A DNA stretch of 64,000 nucleotides from Tetrahymena thermophila SB210 (taxonomy: Eukaryota; Ciliophora; Oligohymenophorea; Hymenostomatida; Tetrahymenidae): NCBI RefSeq assembly GCF_000189635.1, contig NW_002476418.1, positions 310,001 through 374,000 on the forward strand, given 5' to 3'. The notes beneath the pieces were generated by a model, which saw nothing but the letters and a program-made list of their open reading frames with translations, was not told the origin of the DNA and ran no database searches. Of the stretch, positions 11,319 through 23,455 are shown piece by piece. The position numbers and the translations under genes were made by a program. The first letter of the stretch is position 1. The number at the start of each line of letters is the position of its first letter.

Positions 11319-12419
11319 TCAATTATTTATTTTACTTAATTCGTTTACTATGATTGCAGATATGATGCAAACTCCAAAAGTTCCTAAATTATAAAGTAAT
11401 GATCTTAGTTTATTTTTTTCAAAGTTATTGATTGTGTCATTGGCCCATGAAGAAACTGTTGAAAGAGAACCCATCGAACCAAATTAGATCTAATAGCATA
11501 CAGACTTCTCTATGCATGTGACTTACAATATGAAAGCAATAACAGTTCCAAACCAATTAGATAAAAGTGTACCAAGTTAAAAACAAGAAAATAAGTAATT
11601 GAGTTTAGTGCTCAAAATATATCTTGGTAAAGCACCAATAGGTCCGAAAAGTATTTCATATAAATAGTTTAAATCAAAATATGAAGAAAAAGCTATGCTA
11701 AAGCCTATAATTTCTATAGAGATAATAAATAAAATAACTGCTATTTCGTAATATCTATTTTTGTTAACTTAATTGTGGGAATCTACTTATTATTGAGGCA
11801 TACTCATTATTTTTTCTCTTTTTCTTGAATAAAAAGCTATATCTGCAATTTTTCTTCCTATATATACAAAGATTAAAGGAAGAATTATCCCACAAATAAT
11901 ATCAACAGCTATATATTTATTTTCTTGTTTGTCTAAAATTCCTAATATCCAACTAGAAAATGTTGTCAAAGAACCACAAAAACCTACAGTTATTCCTAGA
12001 TGCATTAAACTAAATGTTGATTTAAAATCTGGTGATTAAAATAAACCCATAACAAAAGATCCTACTGAGTTAGGTAGAAATTCTGAATTTTAAATAAATA
12101 TTTCATGTTTACTTGTTAGGTTTGATAATAATAATCTAACGAGAACTCCTGGTAAACAAAAGGCAATAACAGTAATTACTTAAATTAATATATCTTTAAC
12201 AATTTTATTGTTGCTATCTTTAACTATTTCTTCATTTTCTATTTTGAAATATGAGTAGAATTCAATAACAAAATCAATTAATTTATATTTTAATTCAAAA
12301 TCTATTTAAATTTTTTTTGTGTTTTTAATACGAAGCAAAAAATTAAATAGATCTCTGATCAAAAAGCCATTTTTTGCTAATTTATCACTTAAAAATGATT
12401 ATTTTAATTAAGAAAACAT
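11319..12419 (-). CDS. FEX: Fluoride export protein, two-domain CrcB/FEX type
   Basis: A single-exon 366-residue minus-strand protein in the ciliate code. A charged N-terminal stretch (~80 residues) precedes two tandem CrcB-like channel domains of about four membrane helices each. Domain 1 has PGVLVRLL, GSFVMG and G146-FCGSLTTFSSW157. Domain 2 has GPIGALPRYIL, LGTLLSNWFGT and G314-SMGSLSTVSSW325. The paired G-x-x-GSL(T/S)T-x-SSW motifs and GTLLSN are hallmarks of Fluc/FEX fluoride channels. In eukaryotes both halves are fused in one chain, as here. The role is passive fluoride efflux across the plasma membrane. The start at 12419 is the furthest upstream ATG in frame, and shorter starts are possible. 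It is transcribed toward the unrecognised gene. Confidence 0.92.
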
Positions 12420-15157
12420 GAATTAACTTATTATCAAAGAAATTCAGCTAAATTGTGATAAAATTACGCTGGAAAATAGCATGTTAACCTTTAAATTTAG
12501 CTAAAAACTATACATTTTTGATTGAATAGATTATATATCGAATAAACCATTTTTTTAAAAATTGAATCTAAGATTCTTAAATTTATAATAAAAAATTACT
12601 TGGATCAATGGGCTTTTACTAAATTTCAATCATAACAAAGAAGATATCTTATTTTTATTATTAAAATTGTTTTATATTTTCTAAAAGTGGCTTATTTTTA
12701 ACTTTTGAATAAGATTGCTATTTATTTTAATTACTTTTTTATATTAAATACTTAGAAGTAAAAACTTGTTTATATTTGTATCTAAAAAAGTCAAATAATT
12801 TAATTGAGTGCTTTTATATCCTGAAATTGAAATATCTATAACATTAAAATAAATAAGATTAAAATTAGTATGTTATTGATAATACTTTAGTTCTATTAAT
12901 ATTAATAACTAATGCAAGTTACTAGCTTAGTTAGTGTTTTCAGAATAGTAAAATAAATTGCATTTAAGTGATTTTAAATTAATATCTTTGAAAATATTAA
13001 CTCTACTTCTCTTAAATAGTATTAATCAATTAACTATATCTTTATCTATTTAAAGCTAATATGTAATTTAAAGCATTCATTATTGTTTTTTAATAGATTA
13101 TAGAATGATATTGATTTGATGAGTAAAAATAACAAAGATTAAGAACTATAAAAACTTATTTTTCAGTAGAACATATTTCATTTTATTTATTAAAAATAAT
13201 CAAAATTTTAAGCAGGGATTTAAATCAAAATATTTGATTTTAAAACCAAAAAATTTGATTTATTGAAATATTTTTAATAAGCTTTATGTAGATATTTTAT
13301 TTATTTATAACCCTCTAGTTTAAACTATCAATTTGAGGATTGTTTTTAAATTTTTATATCCTATATTCAAAAAATTTAGTTAAAATTGCATAAGAATTAG
13401 TGTGTAAAAAAGTTTGCTTAGTCATAAACACTAGAATATCTGTTAGATAAAATGAGGAAAAATAAAAAATTTGTTTTATTTAATCTTATAAAATTTTTGT
13501 AAATTCAATATATTAATTAATGAAATTGAAAGCAAGAATATTGAATTATGATCAAATTAGTGATTCTATAATAGAGTTTTGCATTTCTGGTTTATTTTTA
13601 TGAGATAATTCATCATATTTAGTTTTGATAATTATTTTTATTAGAAAATTATTTGGCAATAAAAACAGAATAATGAGTCTGAATGTCTTTGAGGATTATT
13701 CTGATAGGAAAATAAATAATAAATTTTTATGATAAAATATAAATATCATTTGAATAAGTAAAAGGTGATCTATCTATAATATTGCAAAATATTTCTACAT
13801 ATAACCTAATTTAAAAAATCTTGTTATTAATTATCTACTCATAATAATATTATTTATGTTTAAAAATAATATGATTATTAATGAAACAATCCATAATTTC
13901 AGCCGTTGACCTTTCAAATGATTTTCAAAATCGAATAATTTTTTTGATTAAATAACCTCTACCAAGAAATATAAATTGATAGTAAAATATTGCTGGGCAA
14001 TTAAACCCTTCTAAAAACTTATATTATATGAGCAACCCCTGATTAATGAGTTAATTAATAAACTAACTTAACGAGATATATATTTTAATTATTGATAATT
14101 AAATTTTAAAATATATCCTTTAGCTACTTTAAGAAAAATAATTTTAAGTTTTAATATTGTCAAAAAATCAACTATATTTAATTCAAAATTTAGTTAATCA
14201 ATCTATTATATTAGAAAGTATTTAGGTCTATTATCTATTATATTAGCAAATTACATGAATTTTGGAAAGATTTTTATTAAATAGATATTAATTTAATACA
14301 TTTAGTTAAGAAAATTTAATCTATGTAACTAATCGAGTATTTTAATTTTATTATCTTCACCAATAACCTATTTATTTTATAATAAATTTTCTATTTAAGC
14401 AATTAAAATTAATTGCATATTATCTATTTATTAAGGTTAAATTAACTCATAAAAGAAATTTTAAATTATTCATTAATTCCATTTTATGTATATAAATATG
14501 AATAATAATTTTTAGAAGACTTTCCACATATTTATTTATTTATTTATTTACTTTAACTTCGTACTAGTTTTTATAATTTGAAGTTTTTTTTTGAATTTAA
14601 AAAGAAATGAAGATAAATTTCACAAATATTAATCTCTTTTAATTAATTTGTTTTTTTAAATATTACCAACATTCCATTCTTACTTTTTAAAAATAAAAAA
14701 AATACATTTTTTTTCTATCTTTAATTAATTTAGAATTTTTATTTAAAAAGAAGTAAAATTGAATTAAATCAAATTTTCATTCGAAATATTTAGTTACTTA
14801 CTTATCTTTATTACATACATTTTTTAATTGATTAGAAATATCTAATTTATTCTTTGATACAATATCTAATTATAGTTCTTCTTCTTATAATTTAAATGAA
14901 TACACTATTAATAAAAATTATGAAATTTTTTAGATAATCCTATGAAAATCATACAATAATTAAAGATAACTTTCAGTAAACTATTCTGTTTGATTTTTAT
15001 TTTTCTCTCAAGAATTTGTTTTTTGTGATAGTAATTAATTTATTATATGTTGTTTGTTTATTTATTAATTTTCGTGTTAAATAAATTGAGTTTTTCAATA
15101 GCTAAAAGCTTTCATTTCATTCATTCATGAAATCTTTAATGGAGTGAGATATTTAAT
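12420..15157. other. Long AT-rich intergenic region
   Basis: About 2.7 kb between divergently transcribed FEX and the next gene. With only TGA as stop, several ~100-codon open stretches occur on both strands (for example on the minus strand around 13230-13550). None starts with a convincing ATG or shows a recognisable motif. Short tattta tracts occur near 14530. I see no RNA gene or mobile element. Confidence 0.45.
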
Positions 15158-15469
15158 ATGAAAGAATTATTTGGGAAGAAAAAGAATACTTTGTATAAGA
15201 AAATTAATTTCACAATAAAAGAAATTGCTTAAAGCATTACTTTAGGCTTAAACACTAATTTTGTCTTTTCAGAATACTCCGATACAACAAAAGTAAGTTA
15301 GGAAGAACTAAATAAGATATCTTAATTTACTAGGAAATATTATGATTAAATGATTCGCTATAAATATCTATATAATTTAAATCTGATTCGCATCGATATT
15401 TTTTATAAATTTATTAATTAATTATTTTTAGAATTAACAAAAAAGAAAATTAAGTTTAAGGAAATATGA
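15158..15469 (+). CDS. Possible small ORF or leader of the second cathepsin gene
   Basis: In the ciliate code a 103-codon frame runs from ATG at 15158 to a TGA that overlaps the cathepsin ATG (15466). The predicted product is Lys/Tyr-rich, basic and unrecognised. A GTAAGT 5' splice signal near 15295 and a TTTTTAG acceptor ending at 15431 suggest that part of it may be a spliced 5' leader of the protease transcript. Joined that way it is out of frame with the protease. Chance open frames of this size are expected here, so confidence is low. Confidence 0.2.
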
Positions 15470-16608
15470 GTCCTTGTATTAAATAAATTTTCTTACTCTG
15501 TGCTCTTTTCTGTTTGGTTTTATGTGCTCCCAAATGGAATTAACTAAATAATTATACCTTTGATTAGTATATAACTGATTTCAATAAGGGTTACACTCCT
15601 AACTCTCCTGAATACCATATGAGAAAGACTATCTTTAATAAGAAGCTCCAAGCTATCATTTCATTCAACAGCTTATAAGGCACCTACTATAAGAAAGGTG
15701 TTAATTAGTTTACTGATCAAAGTGAGCAAGAATTAGAAAACTAAACACTTGGTTATGTCTCTTCTGGATAAAAATCACCCTTCTCATCCTCAAGTAGATT
15801 GTTGTCATCCACCCTTTCAAATGTAACTCTTTAAGAGTTGCCTGCTTCAGTTGATTGGAGAGAAAAGAATGTTGTTACTCCTGTCAAAGATTAAGGAAAA
15901 TGCGGATCTTGCTGGGCTTTTGCCTCAGCTGCTACTATTGAAAGTCATGCTGCTATTGCTAGTGGTAAGCTAAAGACTCTTTCTACTCAATAGCTAGTAA
16001 GTTGTGCCCAAAATAGCTACAATTGTGGAGGTGTTGGAGGTTGTCATGGTTCTATTGCTGAATTGGCTTTTAGTTATGTCTAGTTATTTGGTATTACCTC
16101 TGATTATAAATACTCATATTCTTCATATTAGGGAGTCGAAGAAGGTAGCTGCAGCTTTAATCCCGATAAATAATCAGTTGAAGTTATGCTTGATGGCTAC
16201 TTGAAGTTGACTACTAATAGCTATGAAGATATTATGGTTGCATTAGCTACTGTTGGTCCTTTGGCTGTTGCAGTTGATGCTTCTAAATGGCATGATTATG
16301 AAGGTGGTGTATTCGATGGTTGCGACTACACAGCCAACATGAATGTCAATCATGCTGTCGTCTTGGTAGGCTACGGAACAGATGAAGTCGAAGGTGATTA
16401 CTGGCTCGTTAGAAATTCTTGGGGTACCAAATTCGGAGAAAATGGCTACATCAGATTAAGAAGAGAGTCTCAAACAAAGTGCGGTGTCGACTATACTCCT
16501 TTGAAAGGACAAGCATGCAAAGGCCAAGAAGCCCCAACTAGAGTTTGCGGTTAATGCGCTATCTTATACGATGCTTCCTACCCCTTAAACGTCAGAGTTG
16601 TTGGATGA
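15466..16608 (+). CDS. Cathepsin L-like papain-family cysteine protease (copy 2)
   Basis: A single-exon 380-residue frame in the ciliate code. The N-terminal ~23 residues (IFLLCALFCLVLCAP core) form a signal peptide. The prodomain is recognisable but less canonical than in copy 1; GxNxFxD appears as GVNQFTD. The mature enzyme begins near LPASVDWR. The catalytic residues are Gln143 (encoded by TAA), Cys149 in CGSCWAFA, His296 in [10 protein letters not shown] and Asn317 in RNSWG. It shares the Cys-containing C-terminal tail (VCGxCxIL, YPLxVxVVG) with the copy at 929-2056, so the two are paralogues on the same strand. The last ~250 bases are richer in C/G-ending codons than the rest, which may reflect high expression. 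Expected role: secreted or lysosomal proteolysis. Confidence 0.95.
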
Positions 16609-17518
16609 AATAAATCTAACAAATAAAAAATAAACAAATATATTAGTAGAAAATTTATGTATTTATATAGATATTTTTGAATACTGTAATCTTTTTATTA
16701 GTTTTTAAGTAGTTTCTATCTGCCTTTGGTTACATTCATTCTTTTTTTAATTTTTTTACTCAGTCTTTGTAGATTTTTTCACACATAAATAATATAAATT
16801 TAATTGAATTAATTAATGACGTTCTTTGAAAAGAATTTTCTCATAGACAATTAAATATTATTCATATTTAAATACAAAGTTTTTTTAGAAATGAAAATTG
16901 CTTGCTTTCTTTTAGTAGAGTTAGTCGTTTGTTTAATTTGTGAGTAAAGTAAAAATCAGTTTTTAGTTAATTTATTTTATAATCAAAGCTAAAAAAACTT
17001 TAAAGTGTTGATAATTATATCAAAATAAAAAAAATAAAAAGTATTTATTTTAAATCAGTAAGTTTCAAGGTAAAATATTTTTATTTTGCATTTTTGCATT
17101 TGGCCGCTTGTTAATTTTACAAATATCTTAATAAAAGGTAGAAAATCCAAAATAATGATTAAGTATTCTTTATTTGCTATATTTTAGAAGTAATAAACAT
17201 TATTTTAAGATTACAAGTAGAAAATAGCAGGGAGATAGACCTTTCACCTGATCAATTTTCAAATATTTTAGCATAGCGATAAAACTTAGAATACCCAAAG
17301 CTTTCAATTTATGAAGAAAAATAAGAGCATTCTCTCATTTCTTCTTTCTAGATTATAATAAAATAGTATGAAAAAATAAGAAAATTGTTTATGAAAAATA
17401 TTTTATTTTAGAAATAACTAAATAGATAGCCAATTTTGTTAAAGCATAGCTAATATTTTGATTTTAAATAAAAATCTTACTAACATTTAATTCATTATTG
17501 AGGGGTAATAGTAATCTA
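16609..17518. other. Intergenic region upstream of the LRR gene
   Basis: AT-rich. It contains one marginal frame at 16891-17394, listed separately, and nothing else recognised. Confidence 0.4.
16891..17394 (+). CDS. Marginal 167-codon ORF with a signal-peptide-like start
   Basis: ATG at 16891 opens a frame to TGA at 17392-17394 in the ciliate code. The first ~17 residues (MKIACFLLVELVVCLIC) look like a signal peptide. The remainder is Lys/Asn/Gln/Phe-rich and has no motif I know. Composition is close to that of translated spacer, so it may be chance. If real, it may have introns that I cannot place. Confidence 0.25.
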
Positions 17519-19792
17519 ATGAATTCACAAGATTTAATAATCTATTAAACAAATAATAGTTCAAATAAATTAGATGAAGAGTGCTCCTTTTATTTGGGAG
17601 AAGCCATTAAAGAATGCTAGAATATTTAGCACTTAACTTTTAAAATTGAAGAGTAACTATTTTATAGATTCATTATTAAAATAGCAGCTATTTTCATTTA
17701 TTTTTTTATAATAAAGTTAAAATAATATGAATCAGATTTTGGCTTACATTTTGTAAGGAATTAGCTTTTGCAAGAAAATAAAAGAATTTAGATTTCATGT
17801 AGGAGAATAACAAATGTATTTATTAATTAGATTTATACTTTTCATATTAAAATTATAAGTTATAATTCAGTGGAGAAGAGTTTGGTGTTGATGGTTCGAG
17901 AATGCTTGGTTTTGTCTTAAATGAGCTTAAGCAATTAGAGAAGCTGCATATTACTTTAGGAAAGTATGCAAAAAAAAATTAATTTAAATAATATTTATGA
18001 ATCTTCCATAGTAATAATTTGATAGATGCAGAGTCAGTTGAGTTAATTTGCCAAGGAATTAAAGATTAATCTCTCCTTTAAGAGTTCTCGTTTGTATTTG
18101 GAGAGTATTTTCTTATCATTTAATTTATAATCAAAATTATCACAAAGTTTTATCATATTTGATTTTGTATGGGAATTTTACCTCATGCTTTGACCAACTA
18201 TCAATATTTTTTATTTTTACATTTTATAGCTTTAATGGATTAGGAGTTTAAGGTTTAGATCAAATATCTTAAATGGTTGCTAGCAATTAAGGGCTTAAAT
18301 TTCTAAGTTTAAAATTTGGAAAGTAATTTATGTCTTTTTTAGATGGTTGCAAAAAATTATATTTTTCAAAGACAAAATTAAGTAAGCGACTAAGGATTAA
18401 GATTGCTTGAAAGAGGGTTTTAAAATTGCCATTTTTTAGAATATTTTTCACTTTAAATATAGCAGTAATATTTAAATTGTAATTTACATAAAATAATCAA
18501 ACAATTTTAAAGAGACAACTAAATAGGAGAAAATGGACTCAAAAGTATTGGAGGTTTATTGCATAATTTACCTAAATTAGTTTAGTTAGATATATATTTA
18601 GGAAAGTAAATTTACATACACATCGCTGCTTAAATACAATTTATTAAATTTATAAAAAATTAGATAGTGTTGTACTAACTCTAAGGGGTTTTAGCATTTA
18701 TTCAGCTCAATTAAATCTTGTTAAAATCTCAAAAACCTAAAAATTTTCATTGGAGAGTATTTTAAATTGTTCAAAGCATCTATCTATCTTATTTATTATT
18801 TAATTGAATTTAATAGAGGAAATAATTTTGGAGAAATGGAATCTCTTGGATTTGAATAAGGAATCTAAGAATTACTATATATAGAAGAATTGAGTATTTT
18901 AGTTGGAGAGTAAGGTTTTTAATTTGAAAAATTAATGAAAATGTTAATTTTAATTAATAGTAATAACAACCTAAAAAGTACAGGCACAAAAAATATAGCT
19001 AACTCGATAAGAAAATATCAAAATCTAAAAACACTGACAATAAATATTCTTTAGTAAGTTAAACTTAATAAAATCATTTTTTAAATCAATATTTATTTAT
19101 TATTGAAAAATAGTAATGAAATAGGGAAATTAGGAGCTTAGGAATTAGCTTGTTCCTTGCAAAATTTTAATTCACTGATTTAATTGAATTTACTTCTAGG
19201 CAAGTAAGGAATTTATTTTTAAAATATTATATTAATTTTTCTTGATATTAATTTTGAAGCTGTAACTTCATAGAATCTGAAGGAGCTGAGAGTTTATCAT
19301 AAGCCATTTAGAAATTAAAGAATTTAAGATATTTAGATATTCACTTAGGAAAGTAAAATTTTTAGATATTAAATAAGAGTAATCAAATTAATAATTATTT
19401 AGTGGGAACAAAATAGGTAATCAAGGTATTATTGAAATATCGAAATCTCTTTCTCAGCTGAAAACGCTTGTCTATCTAGGACTATCATTTGGATCGTAAA
19501 TATCTTTCAAATATTAAATGTTTCAATCCTCTCATTCTTAATAGAAATAAGTTAAATAGAGAATCACTTAAATGCCTTTAAAAATGTATTCTTACTTTAT
19601 CAAATTTGAATGCGTTTAGATTCAATATCTATAAGTAAATAATTAGAAAATTTAACTAAAATAAAATATTTAATCAATCAATCAATCAATTAAATATTAA
19701 AAAGGAACGAAAAAATTCAGTCTTAGGATATTAGCTAATTCCTTAAGTAATTCATGAAATTGAGAAAATTAGTAAATATATTAACTTAATGA
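17519..19792 (+). CDS. Leucine-rich-repeat protein, 14 exons, one repeat per exon
   Basis: Exons by frame and GT-AG boundaries: 17519-17652, 17717-17815, 17871-17963, 18012-18104, 18230-18322, 18513-18605, 18664-18756, 18817-18909, 18961-19053, 19114-19203, 19260-19352, 19403-19495, 19545-19634, 19705-19792. Together they are 1338 nt, 445 residues, ending at TGA. Nine internal exons are exactly 93 nt and two are 90 nt. Every intron falls after codon position 2, so each internal exon encodes one ~31-residue repeat of the form N-x-I/F-G-x-x-G-x3-L-x3-I/L-x-x-L-x-x-L-x-x-L-x-I-x-L-G-K/E. Examples are NQIGENGLKSIGG and NKIGNQGIIEISK. The repeat resembles ribonuclease-inhibitor-type LRRs. No signal peptide, membrane segment or kinase domain is visible. 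Likely a cytosolic protein-binding solenoid; partner unknown. Confidence 0.88.
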
Positions 19793-20340
19793 TTTTTTTT
19801 AGTTAGAATAAACATCATCTTAACTTTGGAATATATATATTTATGTATGTAAAAAAAATATATATTACATTCAAAATATAAATACTTGTCATAAATTATA
19901 ATTTATTGTTACAAAAAAAAAGCATATTTTGTTTAAATTTTACAATTTTAAGGAGCTATTTTTAAAAGGTCAACTAAAATATCTTCAAATTAATAATTTA
20001 CTTTTATAATTATGAGCTCATTTTTAGAATTTATACATTCTTCATTTTATAAAATTCCACAGAGACATAATTATTAGATAATATTGAGCTATTTCATTAA
20101 TTTTGGATAAGATATAAGACTAGTCTCAGGTATTATGTATCTATATTGCATTAAAATAAATAAAAAATGAAAACTTAATTATTTTTATGCGTTAACAAAC
20201 ATATTCTTTAATATTTGTGAGCTATGTCTTAAATCTTGAATTTGAGATAGACACCTATTTCTAAAAAGAATTATAGGTAATTAATTCATTATTAGCTCTA
20301 CTTTTAATTTCAAAAAATTTATTAATAATAATTATTTAGA
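19793..20340. other. Intergenic region between LRR gene and first U1 gene
   Basis: AT-rich spacer with no feature other than the snRNA promoter element at its right end. Confidence 0.4.
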
Positions 20341-20349
20341 AACCCATAA
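20341..20349 (+). promoter_or_regulatory. Putative snRNA upstream element (AACCCATAA), U1 copy 1
   Basis: The nonamer AACCCATAA starts 61 bases before the predicted U1 5' end. The same nonamer sits 61-62 bases upstream of all three U1 genes and of the divergent U1-like gene. Position and conservation fit a proximal sequence element for Pol II snRNA transcription (inference). Confidence 0.7.
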
Positions 20350-20401
20350 TAATTATTTTTTAATTTAGCTATATAAATAAGAAGGCTTTTCCAAACGAAA
20401 G

Positions 20402-20570
20402 ACTTTACTTACCTGGCTGGAGTTTGCTATCGATCATGAAGGGTAGCGGCTTAGGGTGGAGCAGGTCATTGCACAAAAGATGTCTGTAATACCTTATTGT
20501 TCCCCGTGCGGGGAACCGAAACAGCACAATTTCTGCTAGGGGAGACGTGCACTTAGTGCTGTCTCCGCTC
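20402..20570 (+). ncRNA. U1 spliceosomal snRNA, copy 1
   Basis: About 169 nt. The 5'-splice-site-recognition sequence ACUUACCUG is at 20407-20415. Stem-loop I carries the U1-70K loop GAUCAUGAA (20432-20440). Stem-loop II carries AUUGCAC (20468-20474), the U1A-type motif. Stem-loop III is GUUCCCC/GGGGAAC (20499-20516). The Sm site AAUUUCUG is at 20528-20535. Stem-loop IV is GGAGAC/GUCUCC (20541-20566). U1 base-pairs with 5' splice sites in pre-mRNA. It differs from copies 2 and 3 at one base (t at 20424, where they have a) in the bulge of stem I. The ends are set by homology and could be a few bases off. Confidence 0.95.
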
Positions 20571-22614
20571 ACACACCCCTTAATTAATCAAACAAAAACA
20601 AATTCTTTTCTTCTTTCAATATATTTTATAAATTTAAATAAATAAACAAAAATACTTTAAAAACTTAACAAAACAAAACCTTAAAAAAATTAAATTAAAC
20701 ATAAAATAAGAAGAAAAGTAAATATGAATTATTTATTTATTTACAAAATACTGAAAAAAACTTGATTTTAAAAGTTTTAAAAACTAAAAAAATGTTAGAA
20801 CTATTTAAATATAATTCTGTATTAGTAAATTGTATTCAATTTTTGATAAGTATTATCATTTACTATTTACATATTAAAAGTAAGTATTCATTTAATTTTA
20901 ATTTCTAAATTGTTTATAAAAAGTTTTTATCATCAAAGTATTGTATTTCTAAACGAAAATAAAAGCCAAGCTAATTAATATTAACAGTAAATGTTATTTA
21001 TATTTAAATTATTTATTTTAGATTTTGATATTTAAATAATCATTCAGATTTAACATTTAAAGACAAACCTTTAATCTATGAAATTAGGTTTTTAATAAAT
21101 GAAATTCTTAAATAAAAAAGTGTATTGAAGTAAGATTTTGCTCATAAAAATTCTTATCATCAGTTATTTTTAAGAATAATAAATTATATTTGAAACTCTT
21201 AAGGTTAATAGTTGCATGCTAGCTGTTAACCATTTATAAATGCTTAGTCTTCAGTTGGTTAAATGTAAATAATTTTTTAGTTTACTACTCTTTCAATTCC
21301 ATATTATATTTAAAAGAATAATATCATTATCAGTTTAGCCAATTCAAAATGGGAAAGAAAAACTATCATTTACATATATTATAATAGAGAAGGGGAATTA
21401 TAGCCCAACCAATACCATTTTAATGCGTAAAAATCAAATTTTAAAGAATTCTTGGTAAACATTTATGCCTTCAACTTAAAACTTTTTTTACTTATAATTA
21501 TTCTACATATATATATAAATGTATAATTTTTAAAATAGCATATATCCCAAATAATTTGAAATATTTGTGATTACATATTATATTTTATCAGATAATTACT
21601 TGTTCAGTATTCTTAATCAAAATTTAATAGTTACTTAAGCTTTCCACATTTAAATTATACATATTTTCAAATAAAGTGTTTCTTATGCCTCTAATTTTTT
21701 GGCTTTCTACATAAAAGTTTGTATCATCTTACTTACTGCCTAAAAACAGAACAAATACAATTTAAAAATATTATTATATTAAAAACTCTAATAATTTTTT
21801 ATTTTATTTTAAAATTTAGAAAATAATATTTCAATATTATCCTTTAAATATTAACCATTTTTAAAATGGATAAATTAGAAAATTAATTTAAATAAAACTA
21901 AAATTAGCCAAAAAAACAGATTTTTCTCATCTTTGAATTGAATAATAAATATATCAAAATAAAATTAATTTATTAAGAATAATAAAAGCTATTTTAGCTT
22001 GAATATAGGTGGGTTTATTTTTCTTTTAAAATTTTGATCTAAAAGAATTAAATAAGATAAAATTGAAATTATTAGTAGATTGATGAGTCCTTTTATTTAT
22101 TTAATTATCAATGATAAAAGAATTTGGGTTTGTGACAAAATTTTAAATAAAATATAAATTAATCATTTAATTTTATTAGAAAAAATCTGTAATTAAATAA
22201 TTTACTGATTGGATTTCCTTTTTACAAATTAAAGCAGAATTTTTAAAAACAACAACTCAATCAATTTTTTCTTTATTATTTATTATCAATTGTAGGTTTT
22301 AAATGAAAAATATTTATATATTTTCTTAGAAACGAAATATGAATGGTTTAATCAGTTATTTTATTATATTTTTATTTATATTATGGATATGCGCAATGCA
22401 TTTTCCTCATTTATTACCTTCATATTCTTCTGTTTTAAGTATAATAATCATAATAATAATAATATAAAGTAATGTATATTTAATCAGTATATTAGATTAG
22501 GGAACATAAAAATGTAGTAATAATATTCTGAAATAAATAAAAATAAATGAAATTTGAGTTTTTTTATTAAAAAAAATTTAATATTTGAAATAAATTGTTT
22601 TAGTAATTAGTTTT
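20571..22614. other. U1-downstream spacer of duplication unit A
   Basis: AT-rich, noncoding as far as I can see. It contains blocks shared with the other two units: the U1 3' flank, a gcatgctagctgttaaccat block near 21213 (also near 50505, missing from unit B), and a block around 22390-22550 (tttattaccttcatattctt) shared by all three. Confidence 0.6.
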
Positions 22615-23455
22615 ATATTAAAAACGAAATAATTCTTACACCCAATAATTAAGACTTAAAAAATAAAAAGTTATTCTTGCTATTTGATTTCATTTTGGTT
22701 AATTGATATTTAATTTTTTAGATTGTAATTTATATCATAACTTTTTCATACAAATTTCGTTTAGTTTCCTTTATTATTAATTTATTCACTGATTGATTTT
22801 TAATACTTTTAAATTTCATCAGTTAGTAATTAAATATTATTGATAGTGACAAAATAAACAAATAAACAGTATAAAAACAAACAAACAAATCACAATATAA
22901 ATAAATAAAATTTTTTTAAGTTAAAAATGAAATAATTATTTAAACCCCAATAATTGAGACTATAACAATAAAAAGTTATCCTTGCTTTTTGATTTCCTTT
23001 TGATTTATAGATATTAAATATTTTAGATTATAATTTAAATTATAACGCTTTCATACAAAATTCGTACAATTTTCTTTATTTTTAATTTATTAGATGATTG
23101 GTTTTTAATACTTTCAAATTTCATTAGTTAGTAATTAAATATTATTGATATAGATAAAACAAGAAAATAAGCAGTAGAAAAAATAAGCAAAAAAATAAAA
23201 AAATATATAAATATAATAATTTTTAAGTTAAAAATAAAGTAATTATATACACCCATTAATAATTAAGACTTAAAAAATAAATAGTTATCCATACTCTTTG
23301 ATTTCATTTTTGTTAATAGATATTTAAATTTTAGATGATATAATTTAAATCTTAAAATCAGGTTTTTTCCTACATAATTAGTTCAATTTAAACTACATCA
23401 TTTAGTGAAAGTTTTTTAAATAAATTAATTAAAATTGATAGTGACATAACAAACA
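22615..23455. repeat. Array of three ~300-bp AT-rich repeats upstream of giant gene A
   Basis: Three degenerate copies start near 22620, 22920 and 23226. Each has the order aaataattatttacaccc, aataattaagacttaaa, aaaagttatccttgcttttt, then atttcattttggttaata. Related arrays precede giant gene B (one copy, near 37780) and giant gene C (four copies, near 51104-52330). Confidence 0.8.

Noticed and set aside
13230-13550. Minus-strand open stretch of about 105 codons in the large spacer
   Set aside because: With TGA as the only stop and very low G+C, runs of this length are expected by chance. It lacks an upstream ATG and any motif.
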